Shown: positions 13,260 to 23,122, counted from the first letter of the stretch. The stretch is 59,372 bases of DNA from Acidobacteriota bacterium (GCA_017994815.1 JAGOJY010000015.1:1-59372), one strand, 5' to 3'. The notes: a model not told the origin generated them from the letters alone. Translations and numbers: made by a program.

Positions 13260-15920
13260 GTGCAGAGTCCCGGCCAGCGCCCCCCGTCCGCCGCCGCGGC
13301 CCCCGCCGCCGAGCGGCTGACGCCGATGTTCCGCCAGTGGCAGGAGGCGAAGTCCCGCCACCCGGACGCCCTGCTGCTGTTCCGGATGGGCGACTTCTAC
13401 GAGCTGTTCTTCGAGGACGCGAAGACCGCCGCGCCGATCCTGGAGATCGCCCTCACCGCGCGCGGCAAGGGCACGGCGACCGAGGCGCCGATGTGCGGGG
13501 TGCCGCACCACGCGGTGGACCAGTACGTCGCGCGCCTGATCGACCGTGGGCACCGCGTGGCGATCTGCGAGCAGATGGAGGACCCGCGGACCGCCAAGGG
13601 GATGGTCCGGCGCGAGGTGATCCGCGTCCTCAGCCCGGGGACGGTCACCGACCCCGAGCGCCTGCGGCCGGGCGCGGAGAACGTGCTCGCCGCGCTGTGC
13701 GGCACGCCCGCCGGCCCGTTCGGCGTCGCGCTGGTCGAGCTGTCGACCGGCAGCCTGACGCTGCGCGGCGCGGCCGACCCGGCCGAGCTGCGCGAGATCC
13801 TGCTGGCGCACGAGGCCCGCGAGGTCCTCGTCCCGGACGAGCGCCGCGCCGACTGGGAACGCCTGCTGCCCGAAATCGCCGGCCGGCGCCCCTTGGCGAC
13901 CGCCATCGCCGCCGACCGCTTCCACGCCGCCCTGGCGCGCGAGCGCGTGCTGGAAGCGCTCGGCGTGGCCACCCTCTCCGGCTTCGGCTGCCCCGACGAC
14001 CACCCGGCGCTGCCGGCCACCGCCGCCGCGCTCGCGCACCTCGCCGACACCCAGCGCGTCCGCCCGTCGCACCTCGACCGGCTGCGCGTCGGCGACCCGG
14101 CCAAGGTCGTCGTGCTCGACGCCAGCACGCGCCGCAACCTGGAACTGGTCGCCAACCTGCGCGACGGCGGCACCGCGGCGACGCTGCTGGAGACGCTGGA
14201 CCAGGCGCTGACGCCGATGGGCGCACGCGCGGTCCGGGCCTACCTCCTGGAACCGCTGCGCGACCGCGGCGCGCTCGAGGCCCGGCTCGACTTCGTCGCC
14301 GCGCTCCACGAAGCCCCTTCCGCGCGCCGGTCGCTGCGCGAGGCGCTGTCCGGGGTGCGCGACCTCGAGCGCCTGCTCGCCCGCGCGGTGCTCGGCCGCG
14401 CCACGCCGTCCGACCTTTTGGCGCTGCTGCGCTCGGCGGAGGCCCTGCCGGCGATCGCCGCGGCGCTGGGGGCGCTCGCCGGCGGGCGCGCGGCGGACCT
14501 GCACGCCGCCCTCGACCCGCTCGACGACCTCGCGGCCGACCTGCGCCGCGGGCTGGCGGACGAGCCGGCCGGCCTGCCCGGCGAGGGGCGCGTGATCCGC
14601 GAGGGTTTCGACGGCGAGCTGGACGAGGCGCGCGAGCTGGCGCGCGGCGGGCGCAAGCTGATCGCGGAGATCGAGGCCCGCGAGCGCCAGCGCACCGGGA
14701 TCCCGACGCTGAAGGTCCGCTACAACCGCGTCTTCGGCTACTTCCTCGAGATCACGAAATCGCAGCTCCACCGCACCCCGCCCGAGTACGAGCGCCGGCA
14801 GACGATCGCCGGCGGCGAGCGCTTCACCACGCCGGAGCTGCGCGAGCTGGAGAGCCGCATCCTCTCGGCCGAGGAGCGGCTCGCGGCGCGCGAGCGCGAG
14901 CTGTACGAGCGGCTGGTGCAGGCGGTGGCGGAGCGCGCCGGGCGCATCCGCGGCACGGCCGCGGCCGTGGCCGAGGTGGACGCGCTGGCCGGCTTCGCCG
15001 AGACCGCCGCGCTGCGCGGCTACGTGCGCCCGCGCATCGGCGGCGACGAGGGGATCGAGATCGTCGACGGCCGCCACCCGGTGGTCGAGCGGCTGCTCCC
15101 GCCCGGGCGCTTCGTCCCGAACGACTGCCGGCTCGACGAATCGCGGCGGCTTTTGGTCGTCACCGGGCCGAACATGGGCGGCAAGAGCACGTACCTGCGG
15201 CAGGTGGCGCTGATCGCGCTGATGGCGCACGCGGGATCGTTCGTGCCGGCGCGCTCGGCGCGGATCGCGCTGCTCGACCGCGTGTTCTGCCGCGTCGGGG
15301 CCTCGGACAACCTCGCGGGCGGCGAGTCGACGTTCATGGTCGAGATGACCGAGACGGCCAACATCCTGCACAACGCCACGCCGGCGAGCCTCGTGATCCT
15401 GGACGAGATCGGTCGCGGGACCGCGACGTGGGACGGGATGGCGCTGGCGTGGGCCGTGGTCGAGGCGCTGCACGACGACGAGCGCCTGCGGCCGTACGGC
15501 CTGTTCGCGACGCACTACCACGAGTTGACGGAGCTGGCCGGCGTGCTGCCGCGGCTGGCCAACGTCCACATCGCGGTCCGCGAGCACGGCCACGATATCG
15601 TGTTCCTGCACCGGGTCGAGCCGGGCCCCTCGGACCGCTCGTACGGGATCCACGTGGCGCGGCTGGCCGGCCTGCCCGACCGCGTGGTCGGCCGGGCCCG
15701 CGAGATCCTCGCGCGCCTCACGCGCGAGTACCCGCGGCCGGCCTCGCTCGTGCACCGCCCGGGGGAGCCGGTGCAGCTCCCGCTGTTCGCCGAGCCGCCG
15801 CGCGACCCGCGCCACGACGAGGTCCTCGACCGCCTCGGCGCGGCCGACCCCGACGCGCTGTCCCCGCGCGACGCGCACGCGCTGCTCGCCGAGCTGATCG
15901 AGATCCTGAAACGCGACTGA
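13260..15920 (+). CDS. mutS: DNA mismatch repair protein MutS
   Basis: An 886-residue MutS1. The mismatch-recognition Phe-X-Glu is present in GDFYELF (F46, E48). The connector, lever and clamp domains follow, then the ATPase with Walker A GPNMGGKST (about residue 636), the FMVEMTETANILHNAT helix, Walker B LVILDEIGRGT and the helix-turn-helix end. The GTG at 13260 lacks a clear ribosome site; an ATG at 13326 (before FRQWQEAK) is also possible, but the FxE domain is complete either way. No mutL is visible. The downstream convergent hydrolase frame runs antisense through this gene. Confidence 0.96.
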   Translation: MQSPGQRPPSAAAAPAAERLTPMFRQWQEAKSRHPDALLLFRMGDFYELFFEDAKTAAPILEIALTARGKGTATEAPMCGVPHHAVDQYVARLIDRGHRVAICEQMEDPRTAKGMVRREVIRVLSPGTVTDPERLRPGAENVLAALCGTPAGPFGVALVELSTGSLTLRGAADPAELREILLAHEAREVLVPDERRADWERLLPEIAGRRPLATAIAADRFHAALARERVLEALGVATLSGFGCPDDHPALPATAAALAHLADTQRVRPSHLDRLRVGDPAKVVVLDASTRRNLELVANLRDGGTAATLLETLDQALTPMGARAVRAYLLEPLRDRGALEARLDFVAALHEAPSARRSLREALSGVRDLERLLARAVLGRATPSDLLALLRSAEALPAIAAALGALAGGRAADLHAALDPLDDLAADLRRGLADEPAGLPGEGRVIREGFDGELDEARELARGGRKLIAEIEARERQRTGIPTLKVRYNRVFGYFLEITKSQLHRTPPEYERRQTIAGGERFTTPELRELESRILSAEERLAARERELYERLVQAVAERAGRIRGTAAAVAEVDALAGFAETAALRGYVRPRIGGDEGIEIVDGRHPVVERLLPPGRFVPNDCRLDESRRLLVVTGPNMGGKSTYLRQVALIALMAHAGSFVPARSARIALLDRVFCRVGASDNLAGGESTFMVEMTETANILHNATPASLVILDEIGRGTATWDGMALAWAVVEALHDDERLRPYGLFATHYHELTELAGVLPRLANVHIAVREHGHDIVFLHRVEPGPSDRSYGIHVARLAGLPDRVVGRAREILARLTREYPRPASLVHRPGEPVQLPLFAEPPRDPRHDEVLDRLGAADPDALSPRDAHALLAELIEILKRD

Positions 15921-15938
15921 GAGGGAGCCGGCGCGCTC

Positions 15939-17078
15939 TTCAGTCGCGCGTTGGCGGCGCGACGTCGTCTCGACTTCCGCTTCCGGGTAGGGCGCGAGAA
16001 TGCTCCGCAGTGACGCGCCCTTTCGCCCGAGCAGGTTGCCGTCGAGGTGCGCGCGAACCACGGCCCGCGTGATGTCCACGCCGCGCCCGGGCGCGATCGC
16101 GTATTGAAAGAGCCCCGGCCGCACGAGCAGGAGGTCGGTGAAGGTGTTGTGACCGGCGCCCTTGACGATGACGACGGCGTAGCGCGACCGCGCGCGGGTG
16201 CCCGTCTCGCGGTACACGTTCTCCGCGTCGTACTTCAACGACGTGTCGCTGATCAGCAGCAGGTAGGGCTTGCGAATGCCCTGCTTGCGAATCTCGCGCG
16301 TCTGCGTCCCCTCGATGCCGACGAACGCCCGGCAGCGGCGCTCCCGCGCGCAGGCCCGGGACGCCGCGAGCGCGCCGTTGGAATGACCGAGGATCGCGAG
16401 CCGGCGCAGGTCCAGGTGGCCGGCGAGGATCGCATCGGTGCGGTTCGCCGCTTCCAGCTTCGCGAGCACGAACCGCAGGTCGGCGCCGACGTCGCGGACC
16501 ATCGGCTCGAAGTACGCGTCGGCCGAGTCGAAGTGCTGCAGGACCGCGAGCGGGGGCGGCGGCAAGGGGGGGATCGGCTCGCCGTCCGCGTCCGTCATGC
16601 GCGACAGCCCGGGGCTGCCCACTCCCACGACGATGTAGCCGTGGCTCGCCAGGTCCTCGGCGAGTGTCGTGTAGTCGTAGGTGCCCATCGAGCGCCCGGT
16701 CGCGAACACGACGAGCGGCGCGGGGCGGAGCCCGCGTTCGAAGGATGGCCGCCAGGACGCGTGCGCCGCGACGCGCGCGAGCAGGCGGCCGTAATCGCTC
16801 CCGGCCGGGTCCACTCCAGGGGCATACGCGGCCCGCGGGAGCGCCGGCGAGCGCTCGGCCGGGTACCACAGCTGGATGTCCACCGGGCGCGGGGGCGTCC
16901 CCCCGGGAACGGTTCGCGCCGGATCGAGCCAGGTCGCGCCGAGCGTCCCCACCGCGTGGGGACCGGTGGGCGCCGGCAGGACGATCGTCGGGTCCTGTTC
17001 GGCCGCAGGAGCCCAGCTCCAGCCGGCGATCGCCGCGAACACCACCAGGGCGCGGGCGCGGCGCGGGGGATTCGTCAT
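15939..17078 (-). CDS. Alpha/beta hydrolase, PAF-acetylhydrolase/dienelactone hydrolase-like, without an in-frame stop
   Basis: The start is an ATG followed by a signal peptide (ARALVVFAAIAGWSWAPAAEQ). The fold shows PLVVFATGRSMGTYDYTTLAEDLASHG, the nucleophile elbow GHSNGA with the catalytic Ser, and a late GAGHNTF holding the likely His. This matches secreted hydrolases related to platelet-activating-factor acetylhydrolase. The recognisable protein ends near YPEAEVETT at about 15960. The frame has no stop there and stays open to 13236, entirely antisense to mutS. The end given here is the limit of plausible homology, not a stop codon. A lost stop or a sequencing indel is likely. It lies 10 bp behind the STAS gene. 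Confidence 0.7.
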
Positions 17079-17088
17079 GCCTGCCCCG

Positions 17089-17433
17089 CTACGGGTGCGC
17101 GAAGGACGCGAGGGCCTGCGGGACGTCGTCGAACACGGCGAAGTGCCGGTCCAGCGCGGTGAGGGCGAGGATGTCGCGGACCTTGCCGCGCGGCGCGGCC
17201 AGCACGAGCGTGCCGCCGTGCTCGCGCGCGCGCTGGCGCGCGGCGACCAGCTCGCCCAGCCCGCCCGAGTCGATGTAGTCGAGCGCCTCGAGGTCCACCA
17301 CGAACCGGTCGCGCCCGTCTTCCTCCAGGACGCGCATCTCCTCGCGCAGTTCCGTGGCCTCGGCCCCGGCGACGAGCCGGCCCGCGATCCTCACGACGGT
17401 GCAGGGTGGAACGTCCTCGACGACGATCTTCAC
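17089..17433 (-). CDS. STAS-domain anti-anti-sigma factor
   Basis: A 114-residue single STAS domain (VVRIAGRLVAGAEATELREE...). It carries the phospho-acceptor serine in the signature DYIDSGGLGEL at about residue 57. In partner-switching systems the unphosphorylated protein captures the anti-sigma kinase; kinase phosphorylation and PP2C dephosphorylation toggle it. The start is a GTG overlapping the stop of the upstream kinase gene by 4 bp, so the pair is coupled. The hydrolase gene follows 10 bp downstream. Confidence 0.93.
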   Translation of the reverse strand: MKIVVEDVPPCTVVRIAGRLVAGAEATELREEMRVLEEDGRDRFVVDLEALDYIDSGGLGELVAARQRAREHGGTLVLAAPRGKVRDILALTALDRHFAVFDDVPQALASFAHP

Positions 17434-17882
17434 CGGGCGTTCTGCGCGGCCGAGGACGGCAGCGCCGAACGGTGCTTGATCAGGACGAGCTGCATGCCGT
17501 GCTCGGTCTGGACGAACTGCACCTCGTCCACGAGGCTGCGGATCAGGAGCAGGCCGCGCCCGTGCGAGCGGAGCAGGTTCTCGGGCGCGGTCGGGTCGGG
17601 CACGCCGGTCGGGTCGAAGCCGTGACCGCGGTCGGACACCGCCACGCGCAGCCCGTCCGCGTCGGCCTGGAAGACGATCTCCACCGACAGCGAGGCGTCG
17701 AGCCGGTTGCCGTGCTTCATCGCGTTGATCGCGCCTTCACGGACGGCCAGGCCCATGTCCAGCTGGGCGTCCTCGTCGAACCCGGCGAGTTGCCCCACGG
17801 CCTCCGCCACCCGCTGCAGCAGGTCGAGGTGATCGAGTCGGCTGGGGACGATCACCGCGATTCGTGTCGGCGCTTCGCTCAA
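17430..17882 (-). CDS. Anti-sigma regulatory histidine-kinase-like ATPase (RsbW family)
   Basis: A 150-residue GHKL ATPase with the N box in REGAINAMKHGNR, the G1 box DRGHGFDP and the G2 box GRGLLLIRSL. This is the compact form that phosphorylates STAS antagonists and sequesters sigma or other targets. The start is assigned to TTG at 17882 because GGGAG lies seven bases upstream and the conserved fold begins about ten residues later. It is translationally coupled to the STAS gene through a GTGA overlap. The regulated target is not identified here. A candidate phosphatase partner is encoded at 29880-32645. Confidence 0.92.
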   Translation of the reverse strand: MSEAPTRIAVIVPSRLDHLDLLQRVAEAVGQLAGFDEDAQLDMGLAVREGAINAMKHGNRLDASLSVEIVFQADADGLRVAVSDRGHGFDPTGVPDPTAPENLLRSHGRGLLLIRSLVDEVQFVQTEHGMQLVLIKHRSALPSSAAQNAR

Positions 17883-18034
17883 TGACCGCTCCCGGCAAGG
17901 CTGGCCCAGGCCGGCCGGCCCCGCCCGAGGACCGTGCCGCCGCGGGGCGGCCCGGTACACAACTGCATGGCGATCGTATAGGTCGGTCCGGAGGGGGGTC
18001 AAGCCAAGCGGGTGCAGCGGGCGATTTCCGGCGA

Positions 18035-18844
18035 TCAGCGGTCGCCGGAACGGCCCGTCGACTCCCCGCCGAAGACCGTCGCGGAGAGCGCGGCCTCCGG
18101 CCTGGTCCAGGCTTCCCCTTCGATCTTGCCGAGCACGTCGTCGCCGCGGCGCACCAGGGCCGTCGGGACCGCGTCGACCCCGCGCTGGCGCGCCAGCGGA
18201 TCGTCGGTGATCCGCTCCGGCACCCCGTGGAAATGGAACTTGATGTTCGGGTTCTGCAGGTCGCGCGCGACGCGGATCAACCGCGGGACGTACTTCTCGC
18301 AGTGCGGGCACCAGGTCCCGAAGAACACGTCCACGTCCACCGGCTGGTCCATGGAACCCAGAAGGCGCATGTCGCCCCGTCCGGGTCCGTACTCGTCCGC
18401 GGCGCGCCGGTACTCCGGCAGCTGTTGCAACAGCCGCTCCGGGTCGAGGTCGCCGAGCATCGCCTCGCGCGGTTCGATCGCCACCGGCGAGCCGCCGAAG
18501 CGGAACTTGAGCCGGGTGCCGTCGATCGTGATCGCGGACGGTGCGGTGGCGACCGCCGTGTCGAGGCGCACCGCTTCCGGGTCGTCGTCCGCGGCCTGCA
18601 CCGCCGCCGGATCGACCTTGGCCGCGGTCTTCTCGCCCGCGGTGATCAGCGCCGCCGCCGGCAACATCGAGGAGACGACGAGCAGCCGCGGGACGCCGGC
18701 GCTGCGGTAGACGCGCGCCGCCGGGTCGACCTTGTCGCCGACCCGCACCTGGTACTTGCCGGTCAGCGTGAACTGCAGCGGCTCGGCGGCCGCCGCGCCG
18801 GCCGCGAGGAGCAGGACCAGCGCGAGCGCCGCGGATCGCCTCAC
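18035..18844 (-). CDS. Exported thioredoxin-fold protein with CPHC motif
   Basis: A 269-residue protein with a signal peptide (ALALVLLLAAGAAAAEP). The N-terminal part is unrecognised. The C-terminal half is thioredoxin-like: VDVFFGTWCPHCEKYVPRL gives the active CPHC at about residues 175-178, and AVPTALV precedes the conserved cis-proline area. It should act as a periplasmic disulfide oxidant or reductant. The GTG start overlaps the stop of the MauE-like gene by 4 bp. The pair probably forms a redox unit with electrons moved by the membrane partner. Confidence 0.85.
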   Translation of the reverse strand: MRRSAALALVLLLAAGAAAAEPLQFTLTGKYQVRVGDKVDPAARVYRSAGVPRLLVVSSMLPAAALITAGEKTAAKVDPAAVQAADDDPEAVRLDTAVATAPSAITIDGTRLKFRFGGSPVAIEPREAMLGDLDPERLLQQLPEYRRAADEYGPGRGDMRLLGSMDQPVDVDVFFGTWCPHCEKYVPRLIRVARDLQNPNIKFHFHGVPERITDDPLARQRGVDAVPTALVRRGDDVLGKIEGEAWTRPEAALSATVFGGESTGRSGDR

Positions 18845-19761
18845 GGGACCACCCCCTCGGCCAGCGACTTCAGCGCGGCGTCGTCCGGGATTTCGTTCCA
18901 GACGCGCACCACCCGGCCGTCGCGCGACACGAAGGCGCGCGGCAGCGTGCGGTACAGCGGCTTGAGCACGGCGTACGGCACGGCGCGCACCTCGAACGCG
19001 GGGGCGGCGGTCCACTGGAACTCGACCTCCAGGTCCTTGTTGTCCTCGGCGACACCGTACACGCCGACCGGTCCGCCCGGCAGCGCCAGGTGCTCGTTGA
19101 CGCGCGCGACGTCGGCGCGGGTGCGCTCGTCGGCGCGGTCCAGCAGCAGCACGAGCTGGGTCCCGGACTGCGTTTCCGGCACGGTCTCGTCCAGCTTGAG
19201 GTCGGCCACGCGCGCGCCCGGCTTCAGCGTCGTGGCCCAGTCGTCCACCGGCAGCCGCGGCGCCGCCACCGCGAGACCGGTGCCGGCGAGCACGCCGAGC
19301 ACCGGCGCGGCCCAGCGCAGCCGGCCGACCGACGTCGGCCGGCCGATCCAGGCCAACAGCGCGAGGGCGAGGAACACGACATCCTCGGCCAGCGCCTCGC
19401 CCGGCGTGCGCTGCACGAGGTTGCCGAAGCAGCCGCAGGAAGACGCGTCCTCGGCCGGGTGCAGGTACTCCCAGCCGAGGAGGCCGAGGAACGCCAGCAT
19501 CAAGCAGGTGGCGAGGACCAGCACCGCCGGCCGGCGCAGGTTGACCAGCAGCGCCAGGCCGAGCGCGGCCTCGAGGGCGACGACCCCGACCGCCAGCAGC
19601 AGGGCCAGACTGCCGTGGGCCAGGCCGAGCCGCTCGATCTGCTCGGCGAAGCCGTGCGGGTCGAGCGCCTTCAGGGCGGCCGAGGAAAGGAGGACCGCGC
19701 CGAGGATCACCCCGGCCACGGTGCCCACCACGCGAGCGAGTCGGGACCAGCCAGAAGACAC
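18841..19761 (-). CDS. MauE/DoxX-type membrane protein with a C-terminal thioredoxin-like domain
   Basis: A 306-residue protein. Residues 1-180 contain four to five membrane segments, including AGVILGAVLLSSAALKAL and LLVNLRRPAVLVLATCLMLAFLGLL, and the MauE-type cysteine motif SSCGCFG between helices. The C-terminal 120 residues resemble a thioredoxin fold (VLLLDRADERTRADVARVNEHL..., ending in VSRDGRVVRVWNEIP) but lack CxxC. The MauE family supports disulfide formation or cofactor maturation in periplasmic proteins. It is coupled to the CPHC protein downstream. The start is a GTG with GGAGAG upstream. Confidence 0.82.
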   Translation of the reverse strand: MSSGWSRLARVVGTVAGVILGAVLLSSAALKALDPHGFAEQIERLGLAHGSLALLLAVGVVALEAALGLALLVNLRRPAVLVLATCLMLAFLGLLGWEYLHPAEDASSCGCFGNLVQRTPGEALAEDVVFLALALLAWIGRPTSVGRLRWAAPVLGVLAGTGLAVAAPRLPVDDWATTLKPGARVADLKLDETVPETQSGTQLVLLLDRADERTRADVARVNEHLALPGGPVGVYGVAEDNKDLEVEFQWTAAPAFEVRAVPYAVLKPLYRTLPRAFVSRDGRVVRVWNEIPDDAALKSLAEGVVP

Positions 19762-19882
19762 GGGCTCTCCGCCGGGCGGGTTCGTTCGTGACCCTGCGCG
19801 AGGATAGCCCGGATCCCCGGGGCTGGCGAAACCGGCCCCGGCGGCGGCGGCGGCGGCGGTACCGTCGACGTCGCCGCCCCGA

Positions 19883-20683
19883 TCAGGGCGGTGGCGCGCC
19901 CAGCGCCCGCAGCAGGAGGTCGTCCGGCAGGTCGAGCCCGAGCACCTCCCGCACCAGCGGCGGAACTTCGGCCGCGCGCAACTCCCGCACCTGCTCGTCG
20001 TCGCCGCGGCGGACGGTGTAGGTCCGGCTGCGCAGCACGTGGCGCGCCTCGGCCGTCGCGCGCTGGACCGTCAGCGCCTGCACGAACGGCGAACGCGGGT
20101 GCGTGGACGTGAAGTGGTTCGCGACCTCGTAGTCCACCGGCAGCGCGGGATCCAGCGTGAACGCGTACAGGTCGCTCCACGCGCCGTGCAGCCAGCGCTG
20201 GAGCACCCGCACCCGGTCCTCGCTGGCGACGCGCACGGCACCGCCCGGCTCGTCCACCTCCGGGCCATCGAGGGGCGCCGGCCGCAGCAGCCCCTCGCCG
20301 CCGAAGCCGACGTCGGCCAGCCAGCTCCGCCCGCCGACCTCGACGCGCAGCACCATGTGCGTGCGCGGCATGACCGACGTCGCGCCGGGCCGGCGCACGC
20401 GCGCCTCCAGCGTGGCCACCTCGAACCCCAGCGCGCGCAGCGCCGCGGCGAACAGCGTGTTGTGCTCGAAGCAGTAGCCGCCGCGCCGCGCCGCGACGAG
20501 CTTGGCCTGCAGCGAGTCGATGTCGAGCCGGATCGGGCGGCCCAGCCGGACGTCCACGTTCTCGAACGGGATGCAGCGGGTGTGGGCCTCGTGCAGCGCG
20601 GCCAGCGTGGCGACCGAGGCTTCGCACGGGCCGACGTACCGCACCCGCGCCAGGTAACCGGTGATGTCGAACCGGGAGGTCAT
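19883..20683 (-). CDS. Arylamine N-acetyltransferase
   Basis: A 266-residue NAT-family protein with the full catalytic triad: Cys71 in RGGYCFEHN, His109 in RTHMVLRV and Asp124 in WLADVGFGG. The N-terminal ALHEAHTRCIPFENVDVRLGRPI is also typical. The enzyme moves an acetyl or other acyl group from CoA to arylamines or related acceptors; in secondary-metabolite loci relatives also close amide bonds. It stands alone here, 121 bp upstream of the MauE-like gene on the same strand. Confidence 0.95.
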   Translation of the reverse strand: MTSRFDITGYLARVRYVGPCEASVATLAALHEAHTRCIPFENVDVRLGRPIRLDIDSLQAKLVAARRGGYCFEHNTLFAAALRALGFEVATLEARVRRPGATSVMPRTHMVLRVEVGGRSWLADVGFGGEGLLRPAPLDGPEVDEPGGAVRVASEDRVRVLQRWLHGAWSDLYAFTLDPALPVDYEVANHFTSTHPRSPFVQALTVQRATAEARHVLRSRTYTVRRGDDEQVRELRAAEVPPLVREVLGLDLPDDLLLRALGAPPP

Positions 20684-20862
20684 GGCGCGGCCATTCTACG
20701 GGCCGACGCCGCGTCTACGCCTGCAGCCGGTTTTCGCCGGCCGGCCCCCGGCGCCGGGTTTGCCGCACTTTCCTCTGGCGCCGCCGCACGGGCGGCGTAG
20801 ATTCGCGCGCGTTGCACCGCCCCGTTGCCCGCGCGGTGGCTCGTCGACGAGGAGATCAGGAC

Positions 20863-21438
20863 ATGTCGAGGAAGATCTGGCTGCCGGTGGCGGTCGTGGC
20901 GCTCGCCGCGCTCGCGATCGGGTGGGGCTTCGCGGGCGATCGCAACAACCGCCGCCCGGCGACCACGAAGTTCGTCCAGGACAGCGTGGTCAAGCGCGGC
21001 TTCGACATCGCGCCGGTCCCGCTGAACATGGAAGCCAGGAACCCGGAGCTGGTCGCGCTGGGCAGCTACATCGTCAACGCGCAGAGCGGTTGCGCCGACT
21101 GCCACAGCTGTCCGACGTACGCCGTCGGGCACAACCCCTACCAGGGCGGCGACGGGCAGATCAACGCCGACAACTACCTCGCCGGCGGCGTCCCGTTCGG
21201 GCCGTTCGTCTCGGCCAACCTGACCCCGGACGCCGAGACGGGGCTGCCGGCCGGTCTCACGTTCGCGCAGTTCGTCGACGCGATGCGCACCGGGCACGAG
21301 CCGCACGGCGGGACGCTGTTCGTCATGCCCTGGCCGATCTACCGCAACATGCTGGACCGCGACCTGGCCGCGATCTACGAGTACCTGAGTTCGATCCCGC
21401 ACGCGGATCCGGGGACCTGCGCCGGCGCCGGCGAGTGA
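20863..21438 (+). CDS. Membrane-anchored or exported mono-heme cytochrome c
   Basis: A 191-residue protein with one N-terminal hydrophobic segment (IWLPVAVVALAALAIGWGF), which may be a signal or an anchor. A single heme-attachment motif CADCH is at residues 77-81, and the likely distal Met is in FVMPWPIYRNM. GHNPYQGG, YLAGGVPFGPF and DRDLAAIYEYL resemble c-type domains of alcohol- or sorbitol-dehydrogenase cytochrome subunits. It is an electron carrier in the periplasm; the partner is unknown. It starts at an ATG with a GAGGAG-rich leader and diverges from the acetyltransferase gene. Confidence 0.85.
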   Translation: MSRKIWLPVAVVALAALAIGWGFAGDRNNRRPATTKFVQDSVVKRGFDIAPVPLNMEARNPELVALGSYIVNAQSGCADCHSCPTYAVGHNPYQGGDGQINADNYLAGGVPFGPFVSANLTPDAETGLPAGLTFAQFVDAMRTGHEPHGGTLFVMPWPIYRNMLDRDLAAIYEYLSSIPHADPGTCAGAGE

Positions 21439-21571
21439 TGTCGGGGGACCGCTGCGGGCGGCACGCGCCGCCCGCGGCGGCCCCGCGCTGCGCGTCCTTG
21501 GCCCACTGGAGCCGCCTGTCGCTCCCGAACTTCATCCTCCAATCGCTCAGGGCTCGGCCGGCCGTCGCGCC

Positions 21572-23122
21572 TCACCCCGACGGGTCGGCGCGGTCGAGCA
21601 TGCGGTAGCGCACCGCCTCGCCGATGTGGCCGATTTCGACCGCCTGCTTGCCGGCCAGGTCGGCCAGCGTGCGCGCCACCTTCAGGATCCGGTCGTGCGC
21701 CCGCGCCGAGAGCTTGAGCTGGTCCATCGCCTGCTCCAGCTTGGCCGCGGCCTGCGGCGTCATCGCGCAGGCGCGCTTCAGGTCCCGCGCGCGCAGGTGC
21801 GCGTTCCAGGTCACGCCGAATGCGGCGTTGCGCCGCTCCTGGACCTCGCGCGCGGCGATCACGCGCTCGCGCACCGCGCACGACGGTTCGCCGCCCTGCT
21901 CTTTGGCCAGCAGCGTCGCCGGGACCGGCGGCACGGAGACGTGGATGTCGATCCGGTCGAGCAGCGGCCCCGAGATGCGGGCCCGGTAGCGCTCGATCAC
22001 GCCCGCGCTGCAGCGGCACAACCGGCCCTCGGCGCCGGTCCAGCCGCACGGGCAGGGGTTCATCGCCGCCGCGAGCATGAAGCGCGCCGGGAACGCCGCC
22101 CGCCCGGTGGCGCGGGCGATCGTCACCGTCCCGTCCTCCAGCGGCTGGCGCAGCATCTCCAGGACGTTGCGCGGGAACTCCGGCAGCTCGTCGAGGAACA
22201 GCACGCCATGGTCGGCGAGCGAGACCTCGCCCGGCCGCGGCGGCACGCCGCCGCCGACGAGACCGGCGAACGAGATGCTGTGGTGCGGCGCGCGGAACGG
22301 CCGCTCGGCGGCCAGCCCCGAGCCTTCCGGCAGCAGCCCCGCGGCTGACTGCACGCGCGTGACCTCCAGCGCCTCCTCGCGCGTGAGCGGCGGCAGGATC
22401 GTCGGCAGCCGGCGCGCGAGGAGCGTCTTGCCCGAGCCGGGCGGGCCGATCATCAGGATGTTGTGGCCCCCCGCCGCGGCGACCTCCAGCGCGCGGCGTG
22501 CGCCGGGCTGGCCCTTGACCTCGTGCAGGTCCACGTCCGAGCGCCGGACCGGCGTGGCGTCGGCCGGCCACGTCGCCAGCCGGTCGCGCTGGCCGCGGAC
22601 GACGCGCACCGCGGCGGCGAGCGTCTCCACCGCCAGCACCTCCAAATCGCGGACCTCGGCCGCCTCGCGGGCCGCGCCGGGGGGCACGAGGATCGCCGCG
22701 AGGCCCTTGTCGCGGGCCGTCATCGCCGCCGAGAGCGTGCCGCGCGAGGGGCGCAGCCGGCCGTCCAGCCCGACCTCGGCGTAGGCCAGCAGCTTCTCCA
22801 GGCGCGCTTGCAGCTCCGGGTCGTGGAGCGCGACGACCGCGAGGCACATCGGCAGGTCGAGCCCGGTGCCGGTCTTGCGGAACTCGGCCGGCGCGAGGTT
22901 GATGATCACCGACTGCTCGCCGTCGCCGCGCCACAGCCCGCTGGCCTGCAGCGCTACGCGGATCCGGTCGCGCGCCTCGCGCACGTCGGGCTCGGCCTGC
23001 CCGGTGATCACGCCGCGCGGCGAGCCGGCCGCCCGGGCAGCCTGCACCTCGACCAGCACCGCCTCGATGCCGAACAGCGCCGCGCCGTACGCGTGGCGGA
23101 CGTCACGCGCTTCGTTGCCCAC
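21572..23122 (-). CDS. comM: YifB/ComM family Mg-chelatase-like AAA+ ATPase
   Basis: A 516-residue protein. The N-terminal Lon-like fold (ALFGIEAVLVEVQ, IINLAPAEFRKTG) is followed by an AAA+ domain with Walker A IGPPGSGKTLLA, the FRAPHHSIS stretch, Walker B GVLFLDELPEF and sensor regions. A cysteine cluster, NPCPCGWTG with LCRCSAG, gives the family's zinc-like insert. ComM is a helicase that extends branch migration during integration of transforming DNA, so its presence hints at natural transformation; other family members have unclear roles. It is convergent with the cytochrome gene. Confidence 0.93.
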   Translation of the reverse strand: MGNEARDVRHAYGAALFGIEAVLVEVQAARAAGSPRGVITGQAEPDVREARDRIRVALQASGLWRGDGEQSVIINLAPAEFRKTGTGLDLPMCLAVVALHDPELQARLEKLLAYAEVGLDGRLRPSRGTLSAAMTARDKGLAAILVPPGAAREAAEVRDLEVLAVETLAAAVRVVRGQRDRLATWPADATPVRRSDVDLHEVKGQPGARRALEVAAAGGHNILMIGPPGSGKTLLARRLPTILPPLTREEALEVTRVQSAAGLLPEGSGLAAERPFRAPHHSISFAGLVGGGVPPRPGEVSLADHGVLFLDELPEFPRNVLEMLRQPLEDGTVTIARATGRAAFPARFMLAAAMNPCPCGWTGAEGRLCRCSAGVIERYRARISGPLLDRIDIHVSVPPVPATLLAKEQGGEPSCAVRERVIAAREVQERRNAAFGVTWNAHLRARDLKRACAMTPQAAAKLEQAMDQLKLSARAHDRILKVARTLADLAGKQAVEIGHIGEAVRYRMLDRADPSG

